Source of the DNA: an uncultured Oscillospiraceae bacterium
GTDB lineage: Bacteria; Bacillota; Clostridia; Oscillospirales; Oscillospiraceae
Assembly (NCBI GenBank): GCA_934569225.1
Contig: CAKTKC010000027.1
Span: forward strand, 1-25,799
Length of the DNA stretch: 25,799 nucleotides
Direction of reading: 5' to 3'
Positions 1 through 7,555 of this stretch are shown here, piece by piece. Position 1 is the first letter of the stretch. Every line of letters begins with the position of its first letter. Position numbers and translations under genes: made by a program. The notes below the pieces were generated by a model. That model made no database searches, was not told the DNA's origin, and saw only the letters and a list, made by a program, of their open reading frames with translations.

Positions 1-22
1 AAAATAAGGAGCATCCGCCACT

Positions 23-2329
23 ATGTATGAACAATATTCTTCTCAGGAATTTGAAGAAAAATACACCTATTCCGGCAATTTAGGCGCATTCTGGGCGCCG
101 GAAAAGACGACTTTCCGCCTGTGGGCGCCCACTGCCGGGGCGGTTTTCATCCGCCTGTACCGCAGCGGCGACCCGGGTGCCGACGACCTTCTTGCCGAAC
201 TTCGGATGCAGCCCGATGTCTGCGGCACATGGACGGCGGAGCGGTTCGGCAACCTGAACGGTATTTATTACACTTACCTCGTCACTGTGGACGGCCAGAT
301 CCGGGAGGTCTGCGACCCCTACGCCAGAGCCACCGGTGTCAACGGCTGCCGGGGGATGGTTCTGGACCTGACCTCCGTCAATCCCCCGCAGTGGGATACC
401 GATGCAGACCCCCACGCCGGGAAGCCCATCACCGACGCCGTTATTTACGAGCTGCACGTCCGCGACCTGTCCTCCGACCCCAGCGCCCATATTGCGAACA
501 AGGGCAAGTTCCTGGGTCTGACCGAAACCGGCACGAAAACCCGGGGCGGCCACCCCACCGGCCTTGACCACATCAAGGCGCTGGGCGTCACCCATGTCCA
601 TCTTCTGCCGATGTATGACTTCGGCTTCACCGACGAGAGCCGCCGCCATCCCCAGTACAACTGGGGCTACGACCCGGTGAATTACAATGTCCCCGAAGGG
701 TCTTACGCCACCGATCCGTTTCACGGCGCTGTCCGTGTGGCGGAGGTGAAGCGGATGGTCAAGGCGCTCCATGACAACGGCCTGAGCGTGGTCATGGACG
801 TGGTGTACAACCACGTATACGACGCCGGGGCATTCTGCTTCAACCAAATTGTCCCCGGCTATTTCAGCCGTATCAGTAGTGACGGCAAATACTCCAACGG
901 CTCCTTCTGCGGCAACGACACTGCCTCCGAGCGGAGCATGGTGCGCAAGTACATCGTGGATTCCGTCTGCTATTGGGCGGACGAATACCACATGGACGGC
1001 TTCCGCTTCGATATCGCCAGTCTGATTGACACGGTGACCATCAACGAGATCATGACCGCTGTTCACCGGAAGCACCCCAACGTGATCTTCTACGGCGAGG
1101 GCTGGGATATGAAGACCGAGCTGACCAAGCCCGGTGTCCAGCTAGCGGTGCAGACCAATTCCGCGATGGTTCCCGGCTTCGGCTTTTTCAGCGACACCAT
1201 CCGGGATTTACTGCGGGGTACTACCTTTGAAAGCACCGCGCCGGGATTTATCGCCGGGGCGGTCGTACCCAAAGAAGCTCTGGAAGCCTGCTTCATGGGG
1301 ATGCCGTCCTGGGCGGCTCAGCCCAATCAGTGCGTAAATTACGCCTCATGCCACGACAATACCACCCTCTTTGACCGCATTGCCCTCACCGCCCCGGAGG
1401 CGCCCGTCGAGACCCGGATTCGGATGAACAACCTCGCCGCCGCATTTTATATGCTGTCCCAGGGCGTCCCCCTCCTGCAAGCCGGTGAGGAAATGCTCCG
1501 CACCAAGCCCGGAAAGCACGGCGGCTTTGACGACAACAGCTACCGCTCCCCGGACAGCGTCAATTCTCTGAAATGGGCGACTCTGGACAAGCCGGAATAT
1601 CAGGACGTTCTCAGCTACTATAAGGGCTTGATCGCCTTCCGGAAAGCCCACGGGGCGCTTCGCCTGTCCACCCGGGAGGATGTTCAGCGCCATGTCCACC
1701 CGGTGTACTGCGAAAATGAGCACTGCGTGGCGTTCCGCATCGACGAGCCGGAGGGAGAGATTTTCGCCGTCTTCAACGCCGATACCCAGCCCGTCCCTAT
1801 TCCCCTGCCGGATGGATATTGGAATGTGAACATCCGGGACGGCCGCGCCGGGACGGAAACCATGGAAACGGTGTCCGGAACGGTTTCCGTCTCCACCATT
1901 TCCGCCATGGTTCTGACCCGCAGAAAGGCAATCGAGGTCGTGGCGGGGCTGATCTGGGACGAGGGCAAATTTCTGATCTGCCAGCGCCCGGAAAGCAAGG
2001 CACGGGGACTGCTCTGGGAATTCCCCGGCGGCAAGGTGGAAGCGGGCGAAACACTGCCCCAAGCGCTCCAGCGGGAGTGCATGGAGGAACTGGCCGTCAA
2101 GCTGGACGTCCGTGACCGCTTCATGCAGGTCGAACACAAATACCCGGACATTTTCATCCGCCTGACGTTGTTCCACTGCGTCATCTCCGAGGGCGTCCCC
2201 CAGGCGCTGGAGCACAATGACCTGCGCTGGATTCACCCCAGCGAAACGAAAAATTTCACTTTCTGCCCCGCTGACGCGGACATTTTGAAAGAAATTGACC
2301 GGGTATACGGCGGCAAGGAACCGCTCTGA
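23..2329 (+). CDS. Type I pullulanase (GH13) fused to a C-terminal MutT-like NUDIX domain
   Basis: Predicted cytoplasmic debranching enzyme that hydrolyses alpha-1,6 links in glycogen or maltodextrin; no signal peptide is visible. An N-terminal CBM48-like region (about residues 15-115) precedes the GH13 barrel. The type I pullulanase hallmark YNWGYDP lies near residue 212. GH13 regions are visible as DVVYNH, GFRFD (nucleophile Asp330), YGEGWD (acid/base Glu359) and CHDN (Asp445). From about residue 635 a complete NUDIX domain follows in the same frame, with WEFPGGKVE and a Nudix box at 670-692 (metal ligands Glu685, Glu688, Glu689), as in MutT 8-oxo-dGTP diphosphatases. The only departure from the box is Ala where Gly is usual near its end. 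The ATG is preceded by TAAGGAG 11 nt upstream. The stop codon lies inside the end of the structured repeat that follows. Pullulanase assignment is firm; the NUDIX substrate is inferred. Confidence 0.93.
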   Translation: MYEQYSSQEFEEKYTYSGNLGAFWAPEKTTFRLWAPTAGAVFIRLYRSGDPGADDLLAELRMQPDVCGTWTAERFGNLNGIYYTYLVTVDGQIREVCDPYARATGVNGCRGMVLDLTSVNPPQWDTDADPHAGKPITDAVIYELHVRDLSSDPSAHIANKGKFLGLTETGTKTRGGHPTGLDHIKALGVTHVHLLPMYDFGFTDESRRHPQYNWGYDPVNYNVPEGSYATDPFHGAVRVAEVKRMVKALHDNGLSVVMDVVYNHVYDAGAFCFNQIVPGYFSRISSDGKYSNGSFCGNDTASERSMVRKYIVDSVCYWADEYHMDGFRFDIASLIDTVTINEIMTAVHRKHPNVIFYGEGWDMKTELTKPGVQLAVQTNSAMVPGFGFFSDTIRDLLRGTTFESTAPGFIAGAVVPKEALEACFMGMPSWAAQPNQCVNYASCHDNTTLFDRIALTAPEAPVETRIRMNNLAAAFYMLSQGVPLLQAGEEMLRTKPGKHGGFDDNSYRSPDSVNSLKWATLDKPEYQDVLSYYKGLIAFRKAHGALRLSTREDVQRHVHPVYCENEHCVAFRIDEPEGEIFAVFNADTQPVPIPLPDGYWNVNIRDGRAGTETMETVSGTVSVSTISAMVLTRRKAIEVVAGLIWDEGKFLICQRPESKARGLLWEFPGGKVEAGETLPQALQRECMEELAVKLDVRDRFMQVEHKYPDIFIRLTLFHCVISEGVPQALEHNDLRWIHPSETKNFTFCPADADILKEIDRVYGGKEPL

Positions 2330-2501
2330 TACTATTTCCTGATTAAAATCTTTGATTTTAATCAGGAAGGCATCGCCTATTGGCGCTGCCTGTTTTGTGA
2401 TTTATAAGGAAAGAAATCACAAAACAAGTCTCATATGAACTCCTTGCCCTTCGGGCAATTAAAATCTTTTCTAAAGATTTTAATTGGAGTTCAGTATGAG
2501 A
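2325..2501 (+). repeat. Structured dispersed repeat, copy 1 (177 bp, multi-hairpin, imperfect terminal inverted repeats)
   Basis: Near-identical to 20968-21143. The ends are TCTNATACT and AGTATNAGA, a 9-bp inverted repeat apart from its central base. Inside are hairpins at 2337-2350/2354-2367 (14 bp), 2368-2377/2382-2391 (10 bp, one mismatch) and 2392-2403/2414-2425 (12 bp). A final stem, 2429-2443/2486-2501, encloses two more hairpins at 2444-2449/2453-2458 and 2459-2469/2473-2483. The two copies differ by one base missing from the first loop, two substitutions at the second loop and the central base of each end; the long stems are intact. No transposase and no clear target-site duplication are seen. 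It is MITE- or REP-like, and could also act as a terminator or folded RNA in the intergenic region. The family is not identified. Confidence 0.85.
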
Positions 2502-2541
2502 AAGTGCCATCGTCGATTTTCCCAAACGAACGAACCAATTC

Positions 2542-2570
2542 TTGACATTTGACAGCATTTTTACTATAAT
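2542..2570 (+). promoter_or_regulatory. Consensus sigma-A promoter for the cytidylate-kinase-like gene
   Basis: TTGACA at 2542-2547 and TATAAT at 2565-2570 are separated by exactly 17 bp, a perfect housekeeping promoter. The transcript would start near 2577, giving a leader of about 36 nt. The promoter lies just downstream of the structured repeat, so the kinase gene need not depend on read-through from the pullulanase gene. Confidence 0.85.
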
Positions 2571-2577
2571 AGCAGTA

Positions 2578-2606
2578 GGAGAAGCCACTGCATTCTCCGA
2601 AGGAGG
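2578..2606 (+). promoter_or_regulatory. Leader hairpin next to the ribosome binding site
   Basis: GGAGAA (2578-2583) can pair with TTCTCC (2593-2598). The ribosome binding site AAGGAGG (2600-2606) lies 6 nt before the ATG at 2613. The CTCC of the 3' arm could instead pair with the GGAG of the ribosome binding site across a three-base loop, so two mutually exclusive folds are possible. The pairing is visible in the sequence; a regulatory role is only inferred. Confidence 0.35.
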
Positions 2607-2612
2607 TTCTTT

Positions 2613-3224
2613 ATGGAAAAGAAAATCATCACCATCAGCCGTGAATTTGGTTCCGGCGGACGCACCGTCGGCCACAAGGTCGCCGAGCGGCTGGGCATTC
2701 CCTTCTATGACAAGGAGCTGGTCAATCAGGTCGCCCTGGAATCCGGTTTCGCCCCCAAATTTGTGGAAGAGCACGGCGAGCATTCCCCCAGCAGCAGTCT
2801 GTTTTCCTACGCTTTCGCCCCCCAGGGCGTTCCCGGCGTGATGAACGGCCTGTCCACAGCCGATTTTCTGTGGAATATCCAGTGCAGCGTGATTCTTCAG
2901 CTGGCGGAGAAAGGCCCCTGCGTCATCGTCGGCCGGAACGCGGACTACATTCTGAAGGATCGTCCCGATGCGCTGCATACCTTCATTTTCGCGGATATGG
3001 CCTTCCGCGCCGACCGCATCGTCCGTCTGTACGGTGAGTCCGACAAGAGCCCGGAGGCGCGTCTGAACGAGAAGGATAAGCGCCGCCGCGTGAACTATCA
3101 GCACTACACCGGCCGCACCTGGGGTCAGTCCCAGAATTATGACATCTGCCTGAATTCCGGCGTTCTCGGCATTGACCAGTGCGTCGATATCATTGTCGGC
3201 GCCGTGGAAAATTCCAAAAAGTAA
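2613..3224 (+). CDS. Cytidylate kinase-like family protein (AAA/P-loop)
   Basis: A 203-residue protein of the cytidylate-kinase-like family (Cytidylate_kin2 type), predicted to phosphorylate a nucleotide or small molecule in the cytoplasm with ATP. The N-terminus carries a modified P-loop in the context ITISREFGSGGRTVG (residues 6-20), followed by a typical LGIPFYDKELV segment. A lid-like basic stretch, EKDKRRRVNYQHYTG, lies near residues 153-167. It is distinct from true Cmk, and the substrate of this family is generally not established. The start is fixed by a strong AAGGAGG six bases upstream and by a perfect promoter. The gene is monocistronic and ends just before a hairpin shared with the converging DUF4317 gene. 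Confidence 0.88.
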   Translation: MEKKIITISREFGSGGRTVGHKVAERLGIPFYDKELVNQVALESGFAPKFVEEHGEHSPSSSLFSYAFAPQGVPGVMNGLSTADFLWNIQCSVILQLAEKGPCVIVGRNADYILKDRPDALHTFIFADMAFRADRIVRLYGESDKSPEARLNEKDKRRRVNYQHYTGRTWGQSQNYDICLNSGVLGIDQCVDIIVGAVENSKK

Positions 3225-3237
3225 ACTACATAGGTTT

Positions 3238-3268
3238 GCCCTGCACCTTCCGGTGCAGGGCATTCTTT
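3238..3268. terminator. Bidirectional terminator between converging genes
   Basis: A perfect 10-bp stem (3238-3247 with 3252-3261) closes a TTCC loop and is followed on the plus strand by ATTCTTT. It lies between the plus-strand kinase-like gene and the minus-strand DUF4317 gene, which end 50 bp apart, and could serve both. Confidence 0.8.
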
Positions 3269-3273
3269 ATGAA

Positions 3274-4431
3274 TCAGACGTTGGCCGTTTCCTTTTCGGA
3301 ATCAGCAATGTTGATATTGACGCCGTTGACCTCCACGTTCTCGTCGGCGGAGATCAGAATATACTTCACGCCGCCGATGACGCGAGTCTCGATCAGGTCG
3401 CTTCTGGCGGGGTCTACCTTGATGACCACATCCGGGGTCTTCACCTCAAAATGCTTGTTGTCGATGATGTTCTTGGGGTGCAGGTCGGCCTCGAAGCCGA
3501 AGGTCTCGTCGTAGTCCACGCTGAATTTGGCCAGATGCTCCTCGGAAACGCCGCAGGAGGTCAGCACCTCCTTCACGTCCTCCTTGGAGATCATCAGCGG
3601 CTCCGGCACCTTGCTCTCCTTGTGCAGCTCGATGCGCTGGCACAGCTGATCGTGAACGGTCTGCACCACGTCCAGACTGCAATCGTCCCCCAACGACGTG
3701 GTGAGCAGCGCCTCGAAGGACTTCTTCTGCTCGGCGGCGGGCTGAGGCACCGGGGTGTTGAACACCGCTTCGATCAGCCCATCCTGAGACGCCGTGATGT
3801 CGTGGGTGTAGTACAGGGCGTTATAGATGTTGGTCGCCCGGTCGTCAAAGGCCGGGAACAGGAATCCCAGCGCGGGGGCGGAAACCATCTGGTTCATCGC
3901 GCCGTCGTGGAACAGCTTTTCCTCCGGGACGTAGTGTAGATTCGCCTTGGTCTGCTTGACGGGGCAGATGGCGCAGAGAATGAAGGTGTAGGTCTCGTCG
4001 GAATTGTCCGCCTGAGAATCGCCGTCCTTGCTCTTGAAGGGAACGTCATAGCTGTCGCAGCACAGCAGAATCAGGTAATTTCCCTCGATGGTGACGGTGT
4101 CGATGATCTTCTGGCAGAAATCCCGGCGAAGCGCGTCGTCCGCCAGCTTGGTCTCCCGCAAATCCATGAGCATTTTATGCTCCGGGGAGCCTGCCACCTG
4201 ACTTGTCTTGAAGGTGATGTCAATGAGATTCTTGCCGATGGCGCCGGAAAGGGAGCGGCGCAGAAGGGCAAAATATTTGTCGGACTCATTCTCCGGCATG
4301 ATGCCGGTACTCTGGCGGAACTCGGAGATGACCTCCTTGTTGTCGTTCACATAGCAGCCGTAAATGGCCGTGATATTGCTGCGATCCCGCCGCAGATGCC
4401 GCCGGATCTCGCCGATTTCCTTATCGTTCAT
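3274..4431 (-). CDS. DUF4317 family protein
   Basis: A 385-residue soluble protein matching the DUF4317 family of Clostridia, recognised from the N-terminal MNDKEIGEIRRHLRRD pattern, the following NITAIYGCYVN segment and overall length. No signal peptide, transmembrane segment or catalytic motif can be named, and the function of the family is unknown. The C-terminal part (about residues 300-385) is rich in Asp, Val and Ile, with short strand-like stretches, and resembles a small beta domain. The ATG is preceded by GCGAGGG and by an extended -10 promoter about 35 bp upstream. The gene stands alone between two terminators. Confidence 0.85.
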   Translation of the reverse strand: MNDKEIGEIRRHLRRDRSNITAIYGCYVNDNKEVISEFRQSTGIMPENESDKYFALLRRSLSGAIGKNLIDITFKTSQVAGSPEHKMLMDLRETKLADDALRRDFCQKIIDTVTIEGNYLILLCCDSYDVPFKSKDGDSQADNSDETYTFILCAICPVKQTKANLHYVPEEKLFHDGAMNQMVSAPALGFLFPAFDDRATNIYNALYYTHDITASQDGLIEAVFNTPVPQPAAEQKKSFEALLTTSLGDDCSLDVVQTVHDQLCQRIELHKESKVPEPLMISKEDVKEVLTSCGVSEEHLAKFSVDYDETFGFEADLHPKNIIDNKHFEVKTPDVVIKVDPARSDLIETRVIGGVKYILISADENVEVNGVNINIADSEKETANV

Positions 4432-4466
4432 GGTTTTCCCTCGCTTGTATGTTGAAATGCCTGGAC

Positions 4467-4475
4467 ATTATATCA
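4467..4475 (-). promoter_or_regulatory. Extended -10 promoter for the DUF4317 gene
   Basis: On the minus strand TGATATAAT (4475 down to 4467) is an extended -10 element. No good -35 lies at 17 bp; a TTGACT is present but 22 bp away. The position, 35 bp before the ATG at 4431, fits a short leader. Confidence 0.55.
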
Positions 4476-4503
4476 CATCGAAACGGAAAAATCCAGTCAA
4501 AAT

Positions 4504-4531
4504 CGAAGGCGGGCGCTTACGCCCGCCTTCG
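4504..4531 (-). terminator. Terminator of the sigma/anti-sigma-like operon
   Basis: A perfect 12-bp GC-rich stem (4504-4515 with 4520-4531) with a 4-base loop lies 5 bp beyond the stop of the anti-sigma-like gene. On the minus strand it is followed by ATTTTGA, a short T tract. Confidence 0.75.
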
Positions 4532-4536
4532 TCAGG

Positions 4537-7002
4537 TTATATTTCTGGGAGTGCCCTCGCGTTGCAATCGCTCATGGTCATACGGGAATAGGTATCCACG
4601 ATGCGCTGATATTCCTCATTCGTAATGGGTGTCAGGTCTTGTTTCATGATGTCAAAATCTCTGTCCCGATACCATTGGTCATTATTGCCGCGGTAAGTAA
4701 TGCTCTCTATCGGAACAGCCGTTTTATTTTCCACCTGATAATAGGTACTGCTGCTTCCGCCTGAGCCTTCGCCCCAGTACTCCAGAACATTTCCCGCACA
4801 TAAATAAAGCGCACTTCCGCTCAGAATTTCCCGCGCAGTGCCGTTCTGAACGCCGGCCACATTGCAAAGCGTCTTGTCCCTGTTAAACAGCAGCAGTTCA
4901 TCCTGCCCGTCGCCGTCCAGATCACGGAGCGCATAGCATTTTATCCAATCCGTGTCGATTGAGGAAAGATATCCCCCGTAATTGGCCAACAGCTGGGCGT
5001 CAACTCCCGCGCTGCTGTCTGCGGAATTTATTTTCTCAAGCGGCTTTGGGTTACAATCCCAGAATGGCATACTGGGGTAGGCGTAAACGACCTGATTAAA
5101 CGCTTCCTCGGTGATGGGCGTCAAATCTTCTTCATAAAAGTCGTAATTACTATCCCGGTAGCATTGGTTTTCATCGATATTATAAATAATGCACTCAAAC
5201 GGAACTGCTGTGTGGTTTTCCACCCGGTAATACGTCCGCTGTTCCGCGCCGGAACCACCATCCCATTCTTCCAGAACATTGCCTTCGCAAAGAGCAAGCA
5301 CATTGCCAGACAAAATTTCCTGCGCAATGCCGTTTTGAATTGCAGCCACCTTTGTCAGCGTTTCCCCCGAATTATACAGCAGCAATTCGTCCTGTCCGTC
5401 GCCGTCCAGGTCACGAAGCGCGTAGTATTTAATGGAACTTGTGTCGATGGTGGAAAGATACCCTTCATAGTCGGCCAGTGCCGGGTCGTAGCTCCCGGCA
5501 CTGTTTTCTGCGAATGGTGTAATGGTAATGGGAAGACTGGCGGCGGCACTGTAAATTTCATCCTCCGACCAGTTTTCGTCGGTGATAGGCGCAAGATCAT
5601 TCTCGCCCGTTCCCCGGAACCAGGGGTGATCCGGGTCTGTCGCCGCGTCAAACCGGATAAGGCTGTCCGTGACCAGCTGCCCTTTGCTCAGGTGACAGTA
5701 CACATAGTCTGTGAGCGCCGCGCCGTTCGACCCGACGTTCAGAATGCGGCAGCCTTCCCGCAGCTCATAGGAATTCCGATCCCAGCCGGTGAACACATGC
5801 ACCACCTTGCCGTCCACCAAAGAATACAGGTCGTAAATGACCTGCCGTTCGGCGTCGTTGGCGATGATAAGCTCATCCGTGCCGTCATTGTCCAGATCAA
5901 GAAGCGCATAGCCCAGCTCGCTGGGGGAGGTTACGTAGCTCACCAGAAGGCTGATGTCCGCGTTGCTGCACGCCTCCCCGCCCCAGTGTTCCGTCAGGGC
6001 GGTGACATATTTAGCGATGACCGGCTGGTAGGCTTCCGGAATCGCGGTGCCGTTCTCGGTGGGGGCGGTGGTTTCGGCGGGGTCGTTCCGGGTTCTCGGG
6101 GCGAGGGACAGGTCAAAGGTGTTGGCTAAGGCTTCCAGCGCCGCCTTTCCCGTCTGGGTGTCCCCCGTCGTGGCGTTCATCACAACGATCACGACAACGG
6201 AGTCGCCGGTGTCCGTCAGCACAAGGGAATTGTTCTGCCCCATGGCCATGAGGACGTCCGTCCCGGCGGTGGTGACATAGTTCGACCACTGGTAGTCGCT
6301 CGTATTCTCGATTTCCCAATAGGCCGTGGAGAGGGTCTGCTTCATGGCGCGGTACGCCCGGTATTCTATGGGGTAGTCCACGCCGCTGACCGTGGTCGCG
6401 CCCCAGAATTCAAAATTGCCGTCGGCGGAATAGCTGGGATTGCTGGTGGTCACGTCCCCGTTCCCGGAGTCTCTGACCATGCTTCTGACATTCAGCGCGG
6501 TGAACATTTCTTCGGTGGTATCCGGGGAAATTCCGTCTCCGACCTTGTTCAGGCCGTATTTCGTGCAGATTTCGTCCACCTTCTGCGCCATTTCCGTGTT
6601 CCGGCAGCCATAGGCGCGGTAGGCTTCGGAGAGGGTCTCGTCTACATCGCCTGTGGCGTTGTAGCTCTGGACATAGTCCTTGATCTCCATGCTGGCCTTG
6701 TAATTCGCCGAGGATTGGAGGCTTTCCAGCGTCAGCGGCTCGGTAGGGACATTGGACATGGACGGCGAAGCCTTATCCGTCCGTCCGAGGACAAAAATAC
6801 CCAGCAGCACCACCGCAAACAGCGCCGCGGCGGCGGGAATGATCGTCCACCAACGGGGAGTCGATGCTTTCTGCTGATGCGCGCCCCGGCGATGGGGCTT
6901 TTCGGCGGGAAGCTGGGCTTCCAGAGCCGCGCGCATTCTGGCTCTCTGGGCAGACGTGGGGTTGACCGTGTTCAAAGCGTCACAAATCACTTGACTTTTC
7001 AT
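4537..7002 (-). CDS. Membrane-anchored anti-sigma-like protein with three extracytoplasmic DxDxDG-loop modules
   Basis: An 821-residue protein, predicted to sense an outside signal and bind the sigma factor encoded immediately upstream. Residues 1-50 form a short basic, Ala-rich cytoplasmic segment. One transmembrane helix lies at about 53-72. An extracytoplasmic region follows, with a Pro/Thr linker near residue 310. Asp-rich loops begin at Asp369 (DLDNDGTDE), Asp531 and Asp694 (both DLDGDGQDE), spaced 162-163 residues apart. Each opens a module that ends with a version of DLTPIT plus a Tyr-rich helix; modules 2 and 3 are clearly recent duplicates, module 1 is diverged. The loops resemble FG-GAP/calcium-binding loops. 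The ATG overlaps the sigma stop as ATGA, with GGAGG 9 bp upstream, so translation is coupled. The anti-sigma role is inferred from topology and position; no zinc-binding ZAS motif is visible. Confidence 0.75.
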   Translation of the reverse strand: MKSQVICDALNTVNPTSAQRARMRAALEAQLPAEKPHRRGAHQQKASTPRWWTIIPAAAALFAVVLLGIFVLGRTDKASPSMSNVPTEPLTLESLQSSANYKASMEIKDYVQSYNATGDVDETLSEAYRAYGCRNTEMAQKVDEICTKYGLNKVGDGISPDTTEEMFTALNVRSMVRDSGNGDVTTSNPSYSADGNFEFWGATTVSGVDYPIEYRAYRAMKQTLSTAYWEIENTSDYQWSNYVTTAGTDVLMAMGQNNSLVLTDTGDSVVVIVVMNATTGDTQTGKAALEALANTFDLSLAPRTRNDPAETTAPTENGTAIPEAYQPVIAKYVTALTEHWGGEACSNADISLLVSYVTSPSELGYALLDLDNDGTDELIIANDAERQVIYDLYSLVDGKVVHVFTGWDRNSYELREGCRILNVGSNGAALTDYVYCHLSKGQLVTDSLIRFDAATDPDHPWFRGTGENDLAPITDENWSEDEIYSAAASLPITITPFAENSAGSYDPALADYEGYLSTIDTSSIKYYALRDLDGDGQDELLLYNSGETLTKVAAIQNGIAQEILSGNVLALCEGNVLEEWDGGSGAEQRTYYRVENHTAVPFECIIYNIDENQCYRDSNYDFYEEDLTPITEEAFNQVVYAYPSMPFWDCNPKPLEKINSADSSAGVDAQLLANYGGYLSSIDTDWIKCYALRDLDGDGQDELLLFNRDKTLCNVAGVQNGTAREILSGSALYLCAGNVLEYWGEGSGGSSSTYYQVENKTAVPIESITYRGNNDQWYRDRDFDIMKQDLTPITNEEYQRIVDTYSRMTMSDCNARALPEI

Positions 7003-7487
7003 CTGTCAGCACCTCCTAACATGGTCATAAGCTGCTTTCTTGCCCGGGACAGGCGGCTGCGGACGGTGCTTTCCGGACAGTTCTGATGGGCAGCAATTTC
7101 CGCAGTGGTGTATCCCTCGTAGTAGTACAGATAGACGACGTCCTTGTAGTCCTGGGGCAGCGCCAGAATGGCGTCCAGCACGTCGTTTCCCGTCTCCGTC
7201 CGCTCCTGGGGCAGGGACGTGTAATCGTCTATGTTCTCATTTTTTCGCCACCACTTTTTCAGGGTGTCCTTGCAGAGGTTTGACGCCGTGATAATGAGCC
7301 ACGCCTTTTCGTGGCGTTGGTCTGCAAAAGGCTTTCCGTTGGACATCAGCCGCAGGAAGGTCTCCTGGGTCATATCCTCTGCTTCCGGGGCGTTTTTCAT
7401 GTATGCATAGCAGACACGGTAAACGGTGTCAACCTGGCGGTCATAGATTTCCATGATTTCTTTGTTGGTGCGCAGCAAAGTAGGCAT
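6999..7487 (-). CDS. ECF-type RNA polymerase sigma factor (sigma-70 family)
   Basis: A 162-residue extracytoplasmic-function sigma factor. Region 2 spans about residues 15-80 (VDTVYRVCYAYMKNAPEAED, then MTQETFLRL). Region 4 is at the C-terminus with the helix-turn-helix AEIAAHQNCPESTVRSRLSR. The reading frame stays open for 62 codons further upstream, but the ATG at 7487 is preferred: GGAGGGGAAGG lies just before it and the family normally begins here. The upstream stretch also overlaps what looks like the promoter. It is co-transcribed with the membrane protein that overlaps its stop codon, the usual arrangement for a sigma factor and its membrane-bound antagonist. Confidence 0.9.
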   Translation of the reverse strand: MPTLLRTNKEIMEIYDRQVDTVYRVCYAYMKNAPEAEDMTQETFLRLMSNGKPFADQRHEKAWLIITASNLCKDTLKKWWRKNENIDDYTSLPQERTETGNDVLDAILALPQDYKDVVYLYYYEGYTTAEIAAHQNCPESTVRSRLSRARKQLMTMLGGADR

Positions 7488-7511
7488 TTGCCTTCCCCTC
7501 CTCTCAGATAA

Positions 7512-7540
7512 GAAACGATTGAGCCGGTCAAAACGTTGCA
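7512..7540 (-). promoter_or_regulatory. Candidate ECF-type autoregulatory promoter
   Basis: On the minus strand TGCAAC (7540-7535) is followed after 17 bp by CGTTTC (7517-7512), about 25 bp upstream of the sigma ATG. An AAC at -35 and CGT at -10 with 16-17 bp spacing is the general pattern for ECF sigma factors such as SigW. No good sigma-A promoter with normal spacing is seen here. Autoregulation is inferred. Confidence 0.4.
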
Positions 7541-7555
7541 TGGGTGAATATTTTT

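Noticed and set aside
80..1075. A 331-codon minus-strand open frame inside the pullulanase gene
   Set aside because: A shadow frame with low-complexity composition; the sense frame has all GH13 motifs.
2325..2501. Target-site duplication flanking the structured repeat
   Set aside because: The bases outside copy 1 and copy 2 show no matching direct repeats, so a cut-and-paste insertion cannot be claimed from this sequence.
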